Source: Salinicola corii (GTDB lineage: Bacteria; Pseudomonadota; Gammaproteobacteria; Pseudomonadales; Halomonadaceae). From it: a DNA stretch of 64,000 nucleotides. Below, one piece after another: positions 1-7,529 of this stretch; the stretch's first letter is position 1, and each line of letters begins with the position of its first letter. The notes under the pieces are model-generated. The model was not told where the DNA came from. It made no database searches and saw only the letters and a program-made list of their open reading frames with translations. The position numbers were made by a program, and so were the translations under genes. The DNA lies in NCBI RefSeq assembly GCF_008298015.1, contig NZ_VTPX01000003.1, forward strand, positions 363,495 through 427,494. The letters are read 5' to 3'.

Positions 1-555
1 GCCCCCGGCAGTTGGATCCTGCTCCAGAACGAGTGCAATGACGCCGGAAAGATGCTGCGCCTGGCGGCCGGCAAGGGTCTGTCGGTCGCGTTCAACCCGG
101 CCCCGCTCTCCGTGGAGATTGCCGACTTGCCGCTGGATCTGTGCCAGCTCCTGTTCCTCAATCGCGGCGAGGCGGCTGCGCTGGTCGGGCAGGAAGAGTC
201 CGTCGATTCTGACATGCTGCTGGAGGCGCTGGCCACACGCTTGCCGGAGGTGGAGGTCGTCCTGACCCTGGGTGGCCAGGGCGCCTGTCATCAGCATCGG
301 GGCCAGCGAATCACCCTGGCCGCCCACGCGGTGGAGGCCATCGACACCACGGCCGCCGGCGACACCTTCATTGGCTATTTCATGGCGGCCCGGCAGCGCG
401 GCGACGATGTCGAGCAGGCGCTGCGCCTGGCGACGACCGCCTCGGCGCTCTGTGTCCAGACAGCCGGCGCCGAACCCAGCATTCCCGACGCCAGTGCCGT
501 CGAGAAGGCCCTGGTGGCCCTACCCGCCCTCGCGGCCGAGCGCTCGACACTCTGA
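1..555 (+). CDS. PfkB/ribokinase-family carbohydrate kinase, C-terminal part (5' end outside window)
   Basis: The reading frame is open from base 1 and ends at TGA 553-555, so only about 184 C-terminal residues are visible. They carry PfkB-family features: an early LLQNE segment, then FNPAP, LNRGEA, VLTLGGQGA, and the C-terminal catalytic/anion-hole motif near DTTAAGDTF (family consensus DTxGAGD; the first glycine is alanine here). The family phosphorylates ribose or related sugars with ATP. A nucleoside hydrolase lies 109 bp downstream on the same strand, so ribokinase acting on the ribose it releases is the simplest reading. Substrate is inferred from this context, because the N-terminal sugar-binding part is missing. 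Confidence 0.85.
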   Translation, partial: APGSWILLQNECNDAGKMLRLAAGKGLSVAFNPAPLSVEIADLPLDLCQLLFLNRGEAAALVGQEESVDSDMLLEALATRLPEVEVVLTLGGQGACHQHRGQRITLAAHAVEAIDTTAAGDTFIGYFMAARQRGDDVEQALRLATTASALCVQTAGAEPSIPDASAVEKALVALPALAAERSTL

Positions 556-556
556 C

Positions 557-592
557 CATAGCCCTGAACATAGCTCTGAAAATAGCCCTGAA
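557..592 (+). repeat. Three tandem 12-bp imperfect repeats
   Basis: Three consecutive 12-base units of the form CATAGCCCTGAA follow the kinase stop codon: 557-568, 569-580 (one change, C to T) and 581-592 (first base A). They lie in the gap before the nucleoside hydrolase. No function is evident. Confidence 0.8.
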
Positions 593-664
593 CATCGTCA
601 CCGACGCCGCGCCGCCGGCCCGGCAGTTGGTGTCGCGCCACCTGAACCGATCCTAGGAATCCTC

Positions 665-1621
665 ATGCCGACACCCATCATTTTCGACACCGACCCGGGG
701 GTCGACGACGCCCAGGCCATCGCCATCGCGCTGGCCCACCCGGATATCGAGCTACTGGGCCTGACGACCACCTTCGGCAACGTCACGATCGAAGTCGCCA
801 CCCACAACGCGCTGCTGCTCACGGAGCTCGCCGGTCAGTCGATTCCCGTTGCCCAGGGAGCCGCCGGGCCGCTGGTCAAGCCCAAGAACCCGCCACCGGA
901 ACACATCCACGGCGACAACGGCCTGGGCAACATCGAATTGCCGGAGGTCTCCACACAAGCCCTGAAGCAGAGTGCCGCCCAGTTCATCGTCGATCAGGTC
1001 AATGCCCGGCCGGGAGACGTCGTGCTGGTCGCCGTCGGCCCGCTGGGCAATCTCGCCGCCGCATTGCAGCTCGACCCTGGTCTGGTCGACAAGGTCAAGC
1101 GAGTGGTGGTGATGGGCGGATCGATCCGTGAAGGCGGTAACGTGACCCCCGTCGCGGAAGCCAATATCTTCAACGATCCCCACGCCGCGGCCCGGGTGTT
1201 GCAGGCCGGCTGGCCGCTGACGCTGGTGGGGTTGGATGCAACGCACCGTTGCGTGCTGGACCCGCAGAGCATGGCGCGCATCGTTGAAGCCCAGGGCGCG
1301 CTGGGTAAAGTGTTGGGTGAGAGCTACGATTTCTATCGCGCTTTCTACCAGCAGGCGCTGGGCATCGATGGCTGTTGTCCCCATGACAGCTGTGCGCTGG
1401 TGTGGCTGCTGCGACCGGATCTCTTTACCGTCGAGCGGGGCTACCTGAGCGTGGTCACCGACGGTCTGGCCGAGGGGCAGACCGTGATGGCACCGGAGCG
1501 ACGCGAGTTCGTCGACACCCGCTGGTCCCAAGGCAACGTGACGGAGGTCTGCATGAACGCCGATGGCCCAGGCGTCATCGACTGGATCGTCGATACTCTC
1601 GTCGCCCCTCCCTCGCACTGA
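665..1621 (+). CDS. Inosine/uridine-preferring nucleoside hydrolase
   Basis: A 318-residue protein that hydrolyses ribonucleosides to base plus ribose in the cytosol. The family's Asp cluster that binds calcium and ribose is at the N terminus: FDTDPGVDDAQA, residues 7-18. Further family landmarks are NDPHAAARV in the middle and HDSCALVW near residue 240. ATG 665 is preceded by AGGA at 655-658 and begins exactly at the domain start; the open frame runs further upstream but through non-conserved, repeat-containing sequence. It probably forms a ribonucleoside salvage unit with the kinase upstream. Base specificity cannot be told from sequence alone. Confidence 0.93.
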   Translation: MPTPIIFDTDPGVDDAQAIAIALAHPDIELLGLTTTFGNVTIEVATHNALLLTELAGQSIPVAQGAAGPLVKPKNPPPEHIHGDNGLGNIELPEVSTQALKQSAAQFIVDQVNARPGDVVLVAVGPLGNLAAALQLDPGLVDKVKRVVVMGGSIREGGNVTPVAEANIFNDPHAAARVLQAGWPLTLVGLDATHRCVLDPQSMARIVEAQGALGKVLGESYDFYRAFYQQALGIDGCCPHDSCALVWLLRPDLFTVERGYLSVVTDGLAEGQTVMAPERREFVDTRWSQGNVTEVCMNADGPGVIDWIVDTLVAPPSH

Positions 1622-1629
1622 AACGGGAT

Positions 1630-1656
1630 CGCCCGATCGCCGGAGGCGATCGGGCG
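1630..1656. terminator. Hairpin between convergent nucleoside hydrolase and acylphosphatase genes
   Basis: A perfect 11-bp stem (1630-1640 with 1646-1656) and a 5-base loop sit 8 bases after the hydrolase stop. There is no clear T-run on either side, so this may be a transcript-end stabiliser rather than a classical intrinsic terminator. Confidence 0.5.
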
Positions 1657-1700
1657 GCGTCTCGTCGTACTCCGGTACCGCCGTCCGGCTTTCTGACTGC

Positions 1701-1973
1701 TCAACTCGTGGTGAAGCTCGCAGGCGCCGCGAGCGTCGCCTCCTCGACCGTGACATCGGTGACGTCCGCGGCCGGCGACCCCTCCCAAAGCTGATCGATC
1801 AGTTCGGCGATGGCGATGGCTTCGCCATGGGCGGTTATCTCGACACGTCCATCCTCGAGATTGATCGCATGACCGGTAATGCCCCAGCGCTCCGCGTGAC
1901 GACGTACATGTTCACGGTAGCTGACGCCCTGGACTCTCCCGCTCACCCAGGCCTTGATCGTCCGATGGGTCAT
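1701..1973 (-). CDS. acyP: Acylphosphatase
   Basis: A 90-residue cytosolic enzyme that hydrolyses acyl phosphates. Family signatures are complete: GRVQGVSYREHV near residue 12, with the catalytic Arg in the phosphate-binding loop, and GHAINLEDGRVEI near residue 34, with the catalytic Asn. Length matches the family (about 90). Its start lies inside the 3' end of the upstream yihY-like gene (62-bp overlap), suggesting co-transcription and translational coupling. Confidence 0.93.
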   Translation of the reverse strand: MTHRTIKAWVSGRVQGVSYREHVRRHAERWGITGHAINLEDGRVEITAHGEAIAIAELIDQLWEGSPAADVTDVTVEEATLAAPASFTTS

Positions 1974-2907
1974 GAGATGCCTCCTCCTTTGTGATCACTT
2001 CATGGCGCACCGCCACGGCCGTATTGCGAGGAATGATGCTGCCGCCCTTGGCCAGGACATGGGTTCGGGTGAACGCCGCGCCGAACAGCAGGATCAGCGA
2101 TGAGTAGTACACCCAGAGCAGCACCAGCACTACCGAACCAGCGGCGCCGTAGGTCGACGCCGTCGCGGTGTGCGCCAGATAGGCAGCGATGGCGTTGCGG
2201 CCGAGGATGAATAGCAGCGCCGTCACCAAGGCGCCGAGCAGTACGTCGCGATAGGAGAGCACGACGTCCGGCAACACCTTGAAGATAGCGGCAAAGAACA
2301 GCGTGATGACCACGATAGACAGCGCGAACTGAGCGATCTCGAGCAGAAACACGCTGCCAGGAACCCAGTCCCCGGCGTAGCTAAACGTCGCCTGCACGAT
2401 GACACCCAATATCAATGACACGAGTAGCACGAAACCGATCGCCAGTACGACGGCCATCGACAGTAGACGTTTCTTGGCAAATAGAAAGATACTGTTGCGA
2501 TCCGGATTGGGCGCGACACCCCAGATGGTATTGAGCGAAAACTGCATCTGACCGAATACCGTTGTCGCACCAATGAGCAGCGTGACGAAGCCCGCTACCG
2601 TTGGCAGGATGCCCGAGGCTTGGATGCTCGATTGCGCGACGGCGCTCTCGATTGCGCTGGCCGCCGAAGGGCCGAGCGTATCCTGCAAGCGGTTCACGAT
2701 CTCACCGCGCGCCGCATCCTCACCCAGCCATAGTCCCACCACAGTGACCGCGATGATGACCGTTGGCGCCAGAGAAAAAAGCGTGTAGAACGCCAGCGAG
2801 CCAGCGTAGCTGAAGGCGTTGCGGTCAAGCCATAACTTGACTGAATCGCGAACGACGGCGAACCAGTATTTGCAGAAAAAGACGGCTTTGGAGTAGAGGG
2901 CTATCAA
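1912..2907 (-). CDS. YihY/BrkB-family inner membrane protein
   Basis: An integral membrane protein of about 331 residues. The typical N-terminal block RNAFSYAGSLAFYTLFSLAP is followed by about six hydrophobic segments and the conserved GAAGSVVLVLLWVYYSSLILLFGA region (split here by position, roughly residues 250-275), then a soluble tail. The biochemical role of the family is not settled. I place the start at TTG 2907, which has AGGGA seven bases upstream. The frame stays open to GTG 3006, which would add 33 non-conserved residues. Confidence 0.85.
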   Translation of the reverse strand: MIALYSKAVFFCKYWFAVVRDSVKLWLDRNAFSYAGSLAFYTLFSLAPTVIIAVTVVGLWLGEDAARGEIVNRLQDTLGPSAASAIESAVAQSSIQASGILPTVAGFVTLLIGATTVFGQMQFSLNTIWGVAPNPDRNSIFLFAKKRLLSMAVVLAIGFVLLVSLILGVIVQATFSYAGDWVPGSVFLLEIAQFALSIVVITLFFAAIFKVLPDVVLSYRDVLLGALVTALLFILGRNAIAAYLAHTATASTYGAAGSVVLVLLWVYYSSLILLFGAAFTRTHVLAKGGSIIPRNTAVAVRHEVITKEEASHDPSDDQGLGERESPGRQLP

Positions 2908-3048
2908 GTCGAGTTCCCTATTGTCTGCTGTCACCGCGGGCGGTAAAGACGAACCTTGAATAATCGGCCTGTTACGACACACCCAGTCTAGACGAGATTT
3001 CCGCACTTCCCGCGCCAGCGGCGGAACGTCATCCGTACCGAGCGCGAC

Positions 3049-3966
3049 TCATGCACGCAGGAAATCGCTGGGGAGCTTCATCATGCGGCGCCACAGTTTC
3101 TCGACACCGGGCTTGTGAACCAGCGAGCATCGATACAGGCGAATTTCCAACGGGATATCCCAGTCGCTCCCCGCGGCGCGCACCAGCTTTCCGTTCGCCA
3201 GTTCGTCGCGGATGCAGAAATCGGGAATCCAGGCCAGCCCGACCCCCTGCAGGGCCATGCCCTTGAGCCCTTCCGCCATCGCCGTTTCGTAGACGGTCTT
3301 GAGGCGCATGCGCCCTGGCTCGTTCTTGAGCAGCATGCGGACACTGCGGCCGAGGAAGGCACCCTGGGTGTAGGACAAGAACGGAATCGGCCCGTCGCCA
3401 TCGAATGAAAATCTCGGCTCGCCGGCGGCATCCGGAACGCTGACGGGAATCATCTTGACCTGCCCGATGGAGAACGAGGGAAAGATTTCGGCGTCCAGCT
3501 GCATGGTGGCGTAGGGGTCATGGTAGGCCAGCATCAGGTCGCAGTTGCCCTCCCGAAGGACGTGGATGGCATCGCCGACGTTCATGGCCACCAACCGGGT
3601 GGGCAGCTCGCCGACGCCTTTCTGCAGGCGCGATATCCAGGGCGGATAGAAGGCCAGCGCCAGCGAGTGGGCGGCGACGATGTCCAGGGCTTCGTTGTCC
3701 ATCGCGAGACCGCGGAGATGGGCCAGGCTGTCGTTGAGCTGCTCGACGATGTTCCTGGCGGTCACCAGGAAGAGCTGCCCTTCCGGCGTCAGGCTGACCG
3801 GCGTGGTCGAGCGGTCCACCAGGGTGGCGCCGACGGCTTGTTCCAACGAACGAATGCGCCGACTGAACGCGGGCTGCGTGACATGTCGCTGGCGCGCCGA
3901 AGCCGAGAAGCTCCTCGTGTTGGACAAGGCCACGAAGTCCTCGAGCCATTTGGTTTCTAGATTCAA
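3049..3966 (-). CDS. LysR-family transcriptional regulator, HypT (YjiE)-like
   Basis: 305 residues. The N-terminal winged HTH reads NLETKWLEDFVAL ... QPAFSRRIRSLEQAVGA (residues 2-45), followed by a LysR substrate domain containing the AAHSLAL strand. From memory this layout closely matches E. coli HypT, the hypochlorite-responsive regulator, including the NIETKWL-type opening, so I suggest a HypT-like role. That is similarity only. It ends 61 bp before the cls stop codon; both are on the minus strand, so read-through from cls is possible. Confidence 0.85.
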   Translation of the reverse strand: MNLETKWLEDFVALSNTRSFSASARQRHVTQPAFSRRIRSLEQAVGATLVDRSTTPVSLTPEGQLFLVTARNIVEQLNDSLAHLRGLAMDNEALDIVAAHSLALAFYPPWISRLQKGVGELPTRLVAMNVGDAIHVLREGNCDLMLAYHDPYATMQLDAEIFPSFSIGQVKMIPVSVPDAAGEPRFSFDGDGPIPFLSYTQGAFLGRSVRMLLKNEPGRMRLKTVYETAMAEGLKGMALQGVGLAWIPDFCIRDELANGKLVRAAGSDWDIPLEIRLYRCSLVHKPGVEKLWRRMMKLPSDFLRA

Positions 3967-4027
3967 TGGGGGCCTCCCGGCAACCCTTCATGCATTGATG
4001 ACGTCGAGCGCCACGCCAGTGGCATCG

Positions 4028-5458
4028 CTACTGTACGGGCGACAGCAGGTACGTGGCCCGTGACACCAGCTTGCGCCATAGCGGCCTCTCCTCGAGTTCG
4101 CGCCGGCTGACCTGTCGGCTATTGGCGAAATCCTGCTCGAGCATCTCGAAAACGGAGGCGGCAAAGACCTTGTCGGGAACGTACGCGGTGACTTCGAAGT
4201 TGAGCCGAAAAGAACGGTTGTCGAGATTGACCGTCCCCACCATCGAGGTGTGATCGTCCACCAACAGGACTTTCTGATGCAAGAATCCAGGCTGATAACG
4301 GTATATCTTGACCCCGTTGCGGATCATCTCCGGCAAGAACGCGAAGGCGGAGAGAAAGACCAGCAGATGATCCGGACGCTCGGGAATCAGTACCCGGACA
4401 TCGACGCCTCTGAGCGCCGCCAGTGTCAGCGCGTCCTGGACGCCGTGATCGGGAACGAAATAGGGGCTGGTGACCCACAGACGGTGGCGGGCGCCGTGAA
4501 TGGCGTGTTGAACCAGAAGGCTGGCCGTTTCGCGCCCGTCTGCCGGGCCGGAAGGTACGATCGCCACATGTTGGGACGCATCGGGAATCTGCGTGGGCTT
4601 CCAGCCGAGAGCCAGGATGTCGCCGGTCGCCCAGTACCAGTCTTCCCAGAAGGCTTCCTGAAGCGCCAGCACGCTCGGTCCCTGGAGCTTGAGATGCGTG
4701 TCCCGCCATCGTCCGTAACGTTCGACTCGCCCCAGATACTCATCGGCGACGTTGAGCCCACCGGTCCAGCCCACGCGGCCATCCACCACCACGATCTTGC
4801 GATGATTGCGGAAGTTGATCTGGAACCGGTGGCGCCAGCCGCGTGACGAATTGAAGGCCGAGACCCGGACCCCCGCTTCCTCCAGATCTCTCAGATAGCC
4901 TCCGGACAAACCGCGACTGCCGATCTCGTCGTAGAGGAAATAGACGTTGACGCCGTGCTCCGCCTGGTGGATCAGCTTGCGCTTGAAGGCCAGGCCGATC
5001 TCGTCGGCGCGCACGATGAAGAACTGGACGAGGATATACTCTTCGGCACGATCGATGCCTTCGAACAGGCTGTCGAAGGTGGCATCGCCATCGATCAGCA
5101 GCTCCGCCCGGTTGCCTCGGGTCATCGGCATGCGGGCCAGCTCCTCGACCGCACGAATACGTCCGCTGACCGCGTCCGGCCGCGAAATGAACGACTCCAT
5201 GTTCGGCCGATAGCGCTGAAGAACCTGGCGCAGCACGGTGTCCCGCTCGCCCCGCGCCGAGACATAGCCATAGAACCTGGGCCGGCCGAATGTCCAGAAA
5301 ATCGGCACGGCGATATAGGGAAAGCTGATCAGCGTCACGATCCAGGCGACGGCACCCTGGGAGGTGCGGCTGGACATCAGCGCCATGATCGCCGTGGCGA
5401 TCCCGGCAACGTGGGAGACGAACAACAGCCAGCCGATCAATACGGTCATGTCCGGCAT
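4028..5458 (-). CDS. cls: Cardiolipin synthase (phospholipase D superfamily)
   Basis: 476 residues. Two N-terminal membrane segments (about residues 4-25 and 35-58) anchor the enzyme in the inner membrane, as in ClsA-type synthases. Two HKD phosphodiesterase motifs follow: FRNHRKIVVVDGRVGWTGG near residue 220 and FLHQKVLLVDDHTSMVGT near residue 400. The enzyme condenses two phosphatidylglycerols to cardiolipin plus glycerol. ATG 5458 is used; a second in-frame ATG at 5449 has better spacing from a GGAAG sequence and may be the true start. Confidence 0.93.
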   Translation of the reverse strand: MPDMTVLIGWLLFVSHVAGIATAIMALMSSRTSQGAVAWIVTLISFPYIAVPIFWTFGRPRFYGYVSARGERDTVLRQVLQRYRPNMESFISRPDAVSGRIRAVEELARMPMTRGNRAELLIDGDATFDSLFEGIDRAEEYILVQFFIVRADEIGLAFKRKLIHQAEHGVNVYFLYDEIGSRGLSGGYLRDLEEAGVRVSAFNSSRGWRHRFQINFRNHRKIVVVDGRVGWTGGLNVADEYLGRVERYGRWRDTHLKLQGPSVLALQEAFWEDWYWATGDILALGWKPTQIPDASQHVAIVPSGPADGRETASLLVQHAIHGARHRLWVTSPYFVPDHGVQDALTLAALRGVDVRVLIPERPDHLLVFLSAFAFLPEMIRNGVKIYRYQPGFLHQKVLLVDDHTSMVGTVNLDNRSFRLNFEVTAYVPDKVFAASVFEMLEQDFANSRQVSRRELEERPLWRKLVSRATYLLSPVQ

Positions 5459-5522
5459 CTTCCGCTACGCTGCATCACCATCCTCTCCGCCAAAAATCGT
5501 TAGTCGAACCAACATCATACCG

Positions 5523-5554
5523 AAAAAAAGAGAGAGCCCCACAGGGACTCTCTC
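5523..5554 (-). terminator. Intrinsic terminator of the fumarase gene
   Basis: On the minus strand a GAGAGAG/CTCTCTC stem (5548-5554 with 5530-5536), extended by three GC pairs around an ACA loop, is followed by seven T residues (5529-5523). It lies about 70 bp past the fumarase stop codon. Confidence 0.9.
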
Positions 5555-5626
5555 CTTGACGCGATCTCTTTGTTGAATAGTGCCCGGCGCCGCGGGCCCG
5601 AGCTCCATCGACCGCCACCTGGCCGC

Positions 5627-7132
5627 TTAGACCCGCTCGGCGATGATCTCCTTCCACCTGGCGGGGCCCGTCTGGTGAACCGACGTACCCAGATGGTCCA
5701 CGGCCACCGTGACGGGCATGTCCTCGACCTCGAACTCGTAGATCGCCTCCATGCCCAGGTCGTCGAACGCGATCACCTCCGCCTTCTTGATCGCTTGCGC
5801 CACCAGATAGGCCGCGCCGCCGACGGCCATCAGATAGACCGCCTGGTTGTCGCGAATGGCTTCGATCGCCAGCGGGCCGCGCTCGGCCTTGCCGACCATG
5901 CCCAACAGGCCGGTCTCCTCGAGCAGCGTCCGCGTGAACTTGTCCATGCGCGTCGCCGTGGTGGGGCCCGCCGGTCCGACCACTTCGTCGCCGACCGGAT
6001 CGACCGGCCCGACGTAATAGATGAAGCGATTCTTCAGATCCACCGGCAGGCTCTCGCCCCTGGCCAGCATATCGATCATCCGCTTGTGGGCGGCGTCCCG
6101 CCCGGTCAGCAGCTTGCCGGAGAGCAGCACGGTATCGCCGGGCTGCCACTCGCGCACGGCTTCCGGGGTGATCTCGTCGAGATTGACGCGGCGCACGCCC
6201 TCGCCCACTTCCCAGGTGATCTCCGGCCAGTCGTCGAGCCTGGGTGCCGGCAGCTGCGCCGCACCGCTGCCATCGAGGCTGAAATGCACGTGGCGGGTGG
6301 CAGCGCAGTTGGGAATGATCGCCACCGGCTTGTTGGCCGCATGAGTGGGATAATCCTTGACCTTGATGTCGAGCACCGTGGTCAATCCGCCCAACCCCTG
6401 CGCGCCGATGCCGCTCCGGTTGACCTTGTCGAACAGTTCCAGACGCAGCTCTTCGGCACGATTGCTGGCACCGCGGGCCTGAAGCGCCTGAATGTCGATG
6501 GGGTCGAGCAGCGCTTCCTTGGCCAGTTCCATGGCCTTTTCCGCGGTACCTCCGATGCCGATCCCCAGCATCCCAGGGGGGCACCAGCCGGCACCCATCT
6601 TGGGCAGCTGTTCCAGCACCCAGTCGACCACGCTGTCAGACGGGTTGAGCATGGCAAACTTGGACTTGGCCTCGCTCCCCCCGCCCTTGGCCGCCACGTG
6701 AATCTCGACCGTGTCACCCGGCACCAGCTTGTGGTGGATCACCGCCGGGGTGTTGTCCCCGGTGTTCCGACGCTTGCCGTCGGGGTCGGCCAGCACCGAA
6801 GCGCGCAGGACATTGTCGGGCAGCAGGTAGGCGCGGCGCACGCCTTCGTTGACCATGTCGTCGAGGCTCATGTCGGCTTCCCAGCGCACGTTCATGCCGA
6901 CGTGAACGAAGACCGTGACGATACCGGTGTCCTGACAGATCGGCCGATGGCCGGTGGCGCACATCCTGGAATTGATCAGAATCTGTGCGATGGCATCCCG
7001 CGCGGCGGGGTTCTCTTCCCGCTGGTAGGCCGCGTGCATGGCATCGATGAAATCCTTGGGATGGTAATAGGAGATGTATTGCAGCGCGTCGGCCACGCTC
7101 TGAATGAGATCCTCCTGGCGGATCACGGTCAT
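5627..7132 (-). CDS. Class I (iron-sulfur) fumarate hydratase
   Basis: 501 residues. Converts fumarate to malate in the TCA cycle using a [4Fe-4S] cluster. Class I landmarks include MCATGHRPICQDTG near residue 60, GWCPPGMLGIGIGGT near residue 180 and the C-terminal GPARWKEIIAERV. The opening MTVIRQEDLIQSVADAL agrees with the Pseudomonas-type protein of about 507 residues, which is why ATG 7132 is chosen. AGGAG lies 7-8 bases upstream; ATG 7135 is adjacent, and the open frame to 7198 is not conserved. The class I enzyme is oxygen-sensitive. It has its own terminator. Confidence 0.95.
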   Translation of the reverse strand: MTVIRQEDLIQSVADALQYISYYHPKDFIDAMHAAYQREENPAARDAIAQILINSRMCATGHRPICQDTGIVTVFVHVGMNVRWEADMSLDDMVNEGVRRAYLLPDNVLRASVLADPDGKRRNTGDNTPAVIHHKLVPGDTVEIHVAAKGGGSEAKSKFAMLNPSDSVVDWVLEQLPKMGAGWCPPGMLGIGIGGTAEKAMELAKEALLDPIDIQALQARGASNRAEELRLELFDKVNRSGIGAQGLGGLTTVLDIKVKDYPTHAANKPVAIIPNCAATRHVHFSLDGSGAAQLPAPRLDDWPEITWEVGEGVRRVNLDEITPEAVREWQPGDTVLLSGKLLTGRDAAHKRMIDMLARGESLPVDLKNRFIYYVGPVDPVGDEVVGPAGPTTATRMDKFTRTLLEETGLLGMVGKAERGPLAIEAIRDNQAVYLMAVGGAAYLVAQAIKKAEVIAFDDLGMEAIYEFEVEDMPVTVAVDHLGTSVHQTGPARWKEIIAERV

Positions 7133-7340
7133 CATCGGTCTCCTGCTGGTCACGGTGACTGCCCGACGGATCGATCGTCCGTGGGTCGGTAACTTCAAGG
7201 CCGCTAATCATACCCTAGAGAACGGGAATTGGCAGTTTGGTGTTGTTGTTTACGTTAAGAATGATAACGGTATAAACTTTGAACTATCTCTTTATTTAAG
7301 AGCACCATTATCTGTCAATCCCGTCCGTCGCCGAAGGCGA
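7133..7340. other. AT-rich upstream region of the fumarase gene
   Basis: 208 bp that must hold the fumarase promoter on the minus strand. It is much more AT-rich than its surroundings. TTGACA occurs on the minus strand near 7318-7313, with an ATAAAG-like -10 about 17 bases on. A 17-base sequence at 7263-7279 recurs exactly at 23685-23701. No gene is seen. Confidence 0.5.
7263..7279 (+). repeat. 17-bp dispersed repeat, copy 1
   Basis: GATAACGGTATAAACTT, identical to 23685-23701 in the same orientation. Both copies are intergenic and flank minus-strand genes (upstream of fumarase here, downstream of gcvT there). Confidence 0.85.
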
Positions 7341-7508
7341 TCAGTAAACCTTGTCCCAGCAGTCGACCGCCGTGACCCGGCTTCGGCCCAGGCGCCCCGC
7401 CATCGACTCGATCTCGGCAAAGGCGAACCAGGCCTGAACCAACGGTCTGCCGACCAGCACCCTGCCCAGCCGATCCGCCACACGACGTATTTCCGGTCCT
7501 TCCGGCAT
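7341..7508 (-). pseudogene. nei: Remnant of endonuclease VIII (nei), N terminus only
   Basis: An ATG at 7508 opens a 55-codon frame ending at TGA 7341. It reads MPEGPEIRRVADRLGRVLVG, then RPLVQAWFAFAEI, then VTAVDCWDKVY. This matches the start of Nei: catalytic Pro2/Glu3, the EIRR helix, the WFAF strand and the VTxVxxxxK strand. Nei proteins are about 260 residues, with an H2TH domain and a C-terminal zinc finger; both are absent and the following 200 bp are AT-rich non-coding. The match is too regular to be chance, so this is a 3'-truncated gene 22 bp beyond the uvrB stop codon. The product would have lost its DNA-binding parts. A functional microprotein cannot be excluded but is unlikely. 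Confidence 0.82.
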
Positions 7509-7529
7509 TCGAGCGTTTCCTGACCTCGC

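Noticed and set aside
5570..7192. 540-codon plus-strand open frame
   Set aside because: Shadow of the fumarase gene on the other strand; it also crosses the fumarase terminator.
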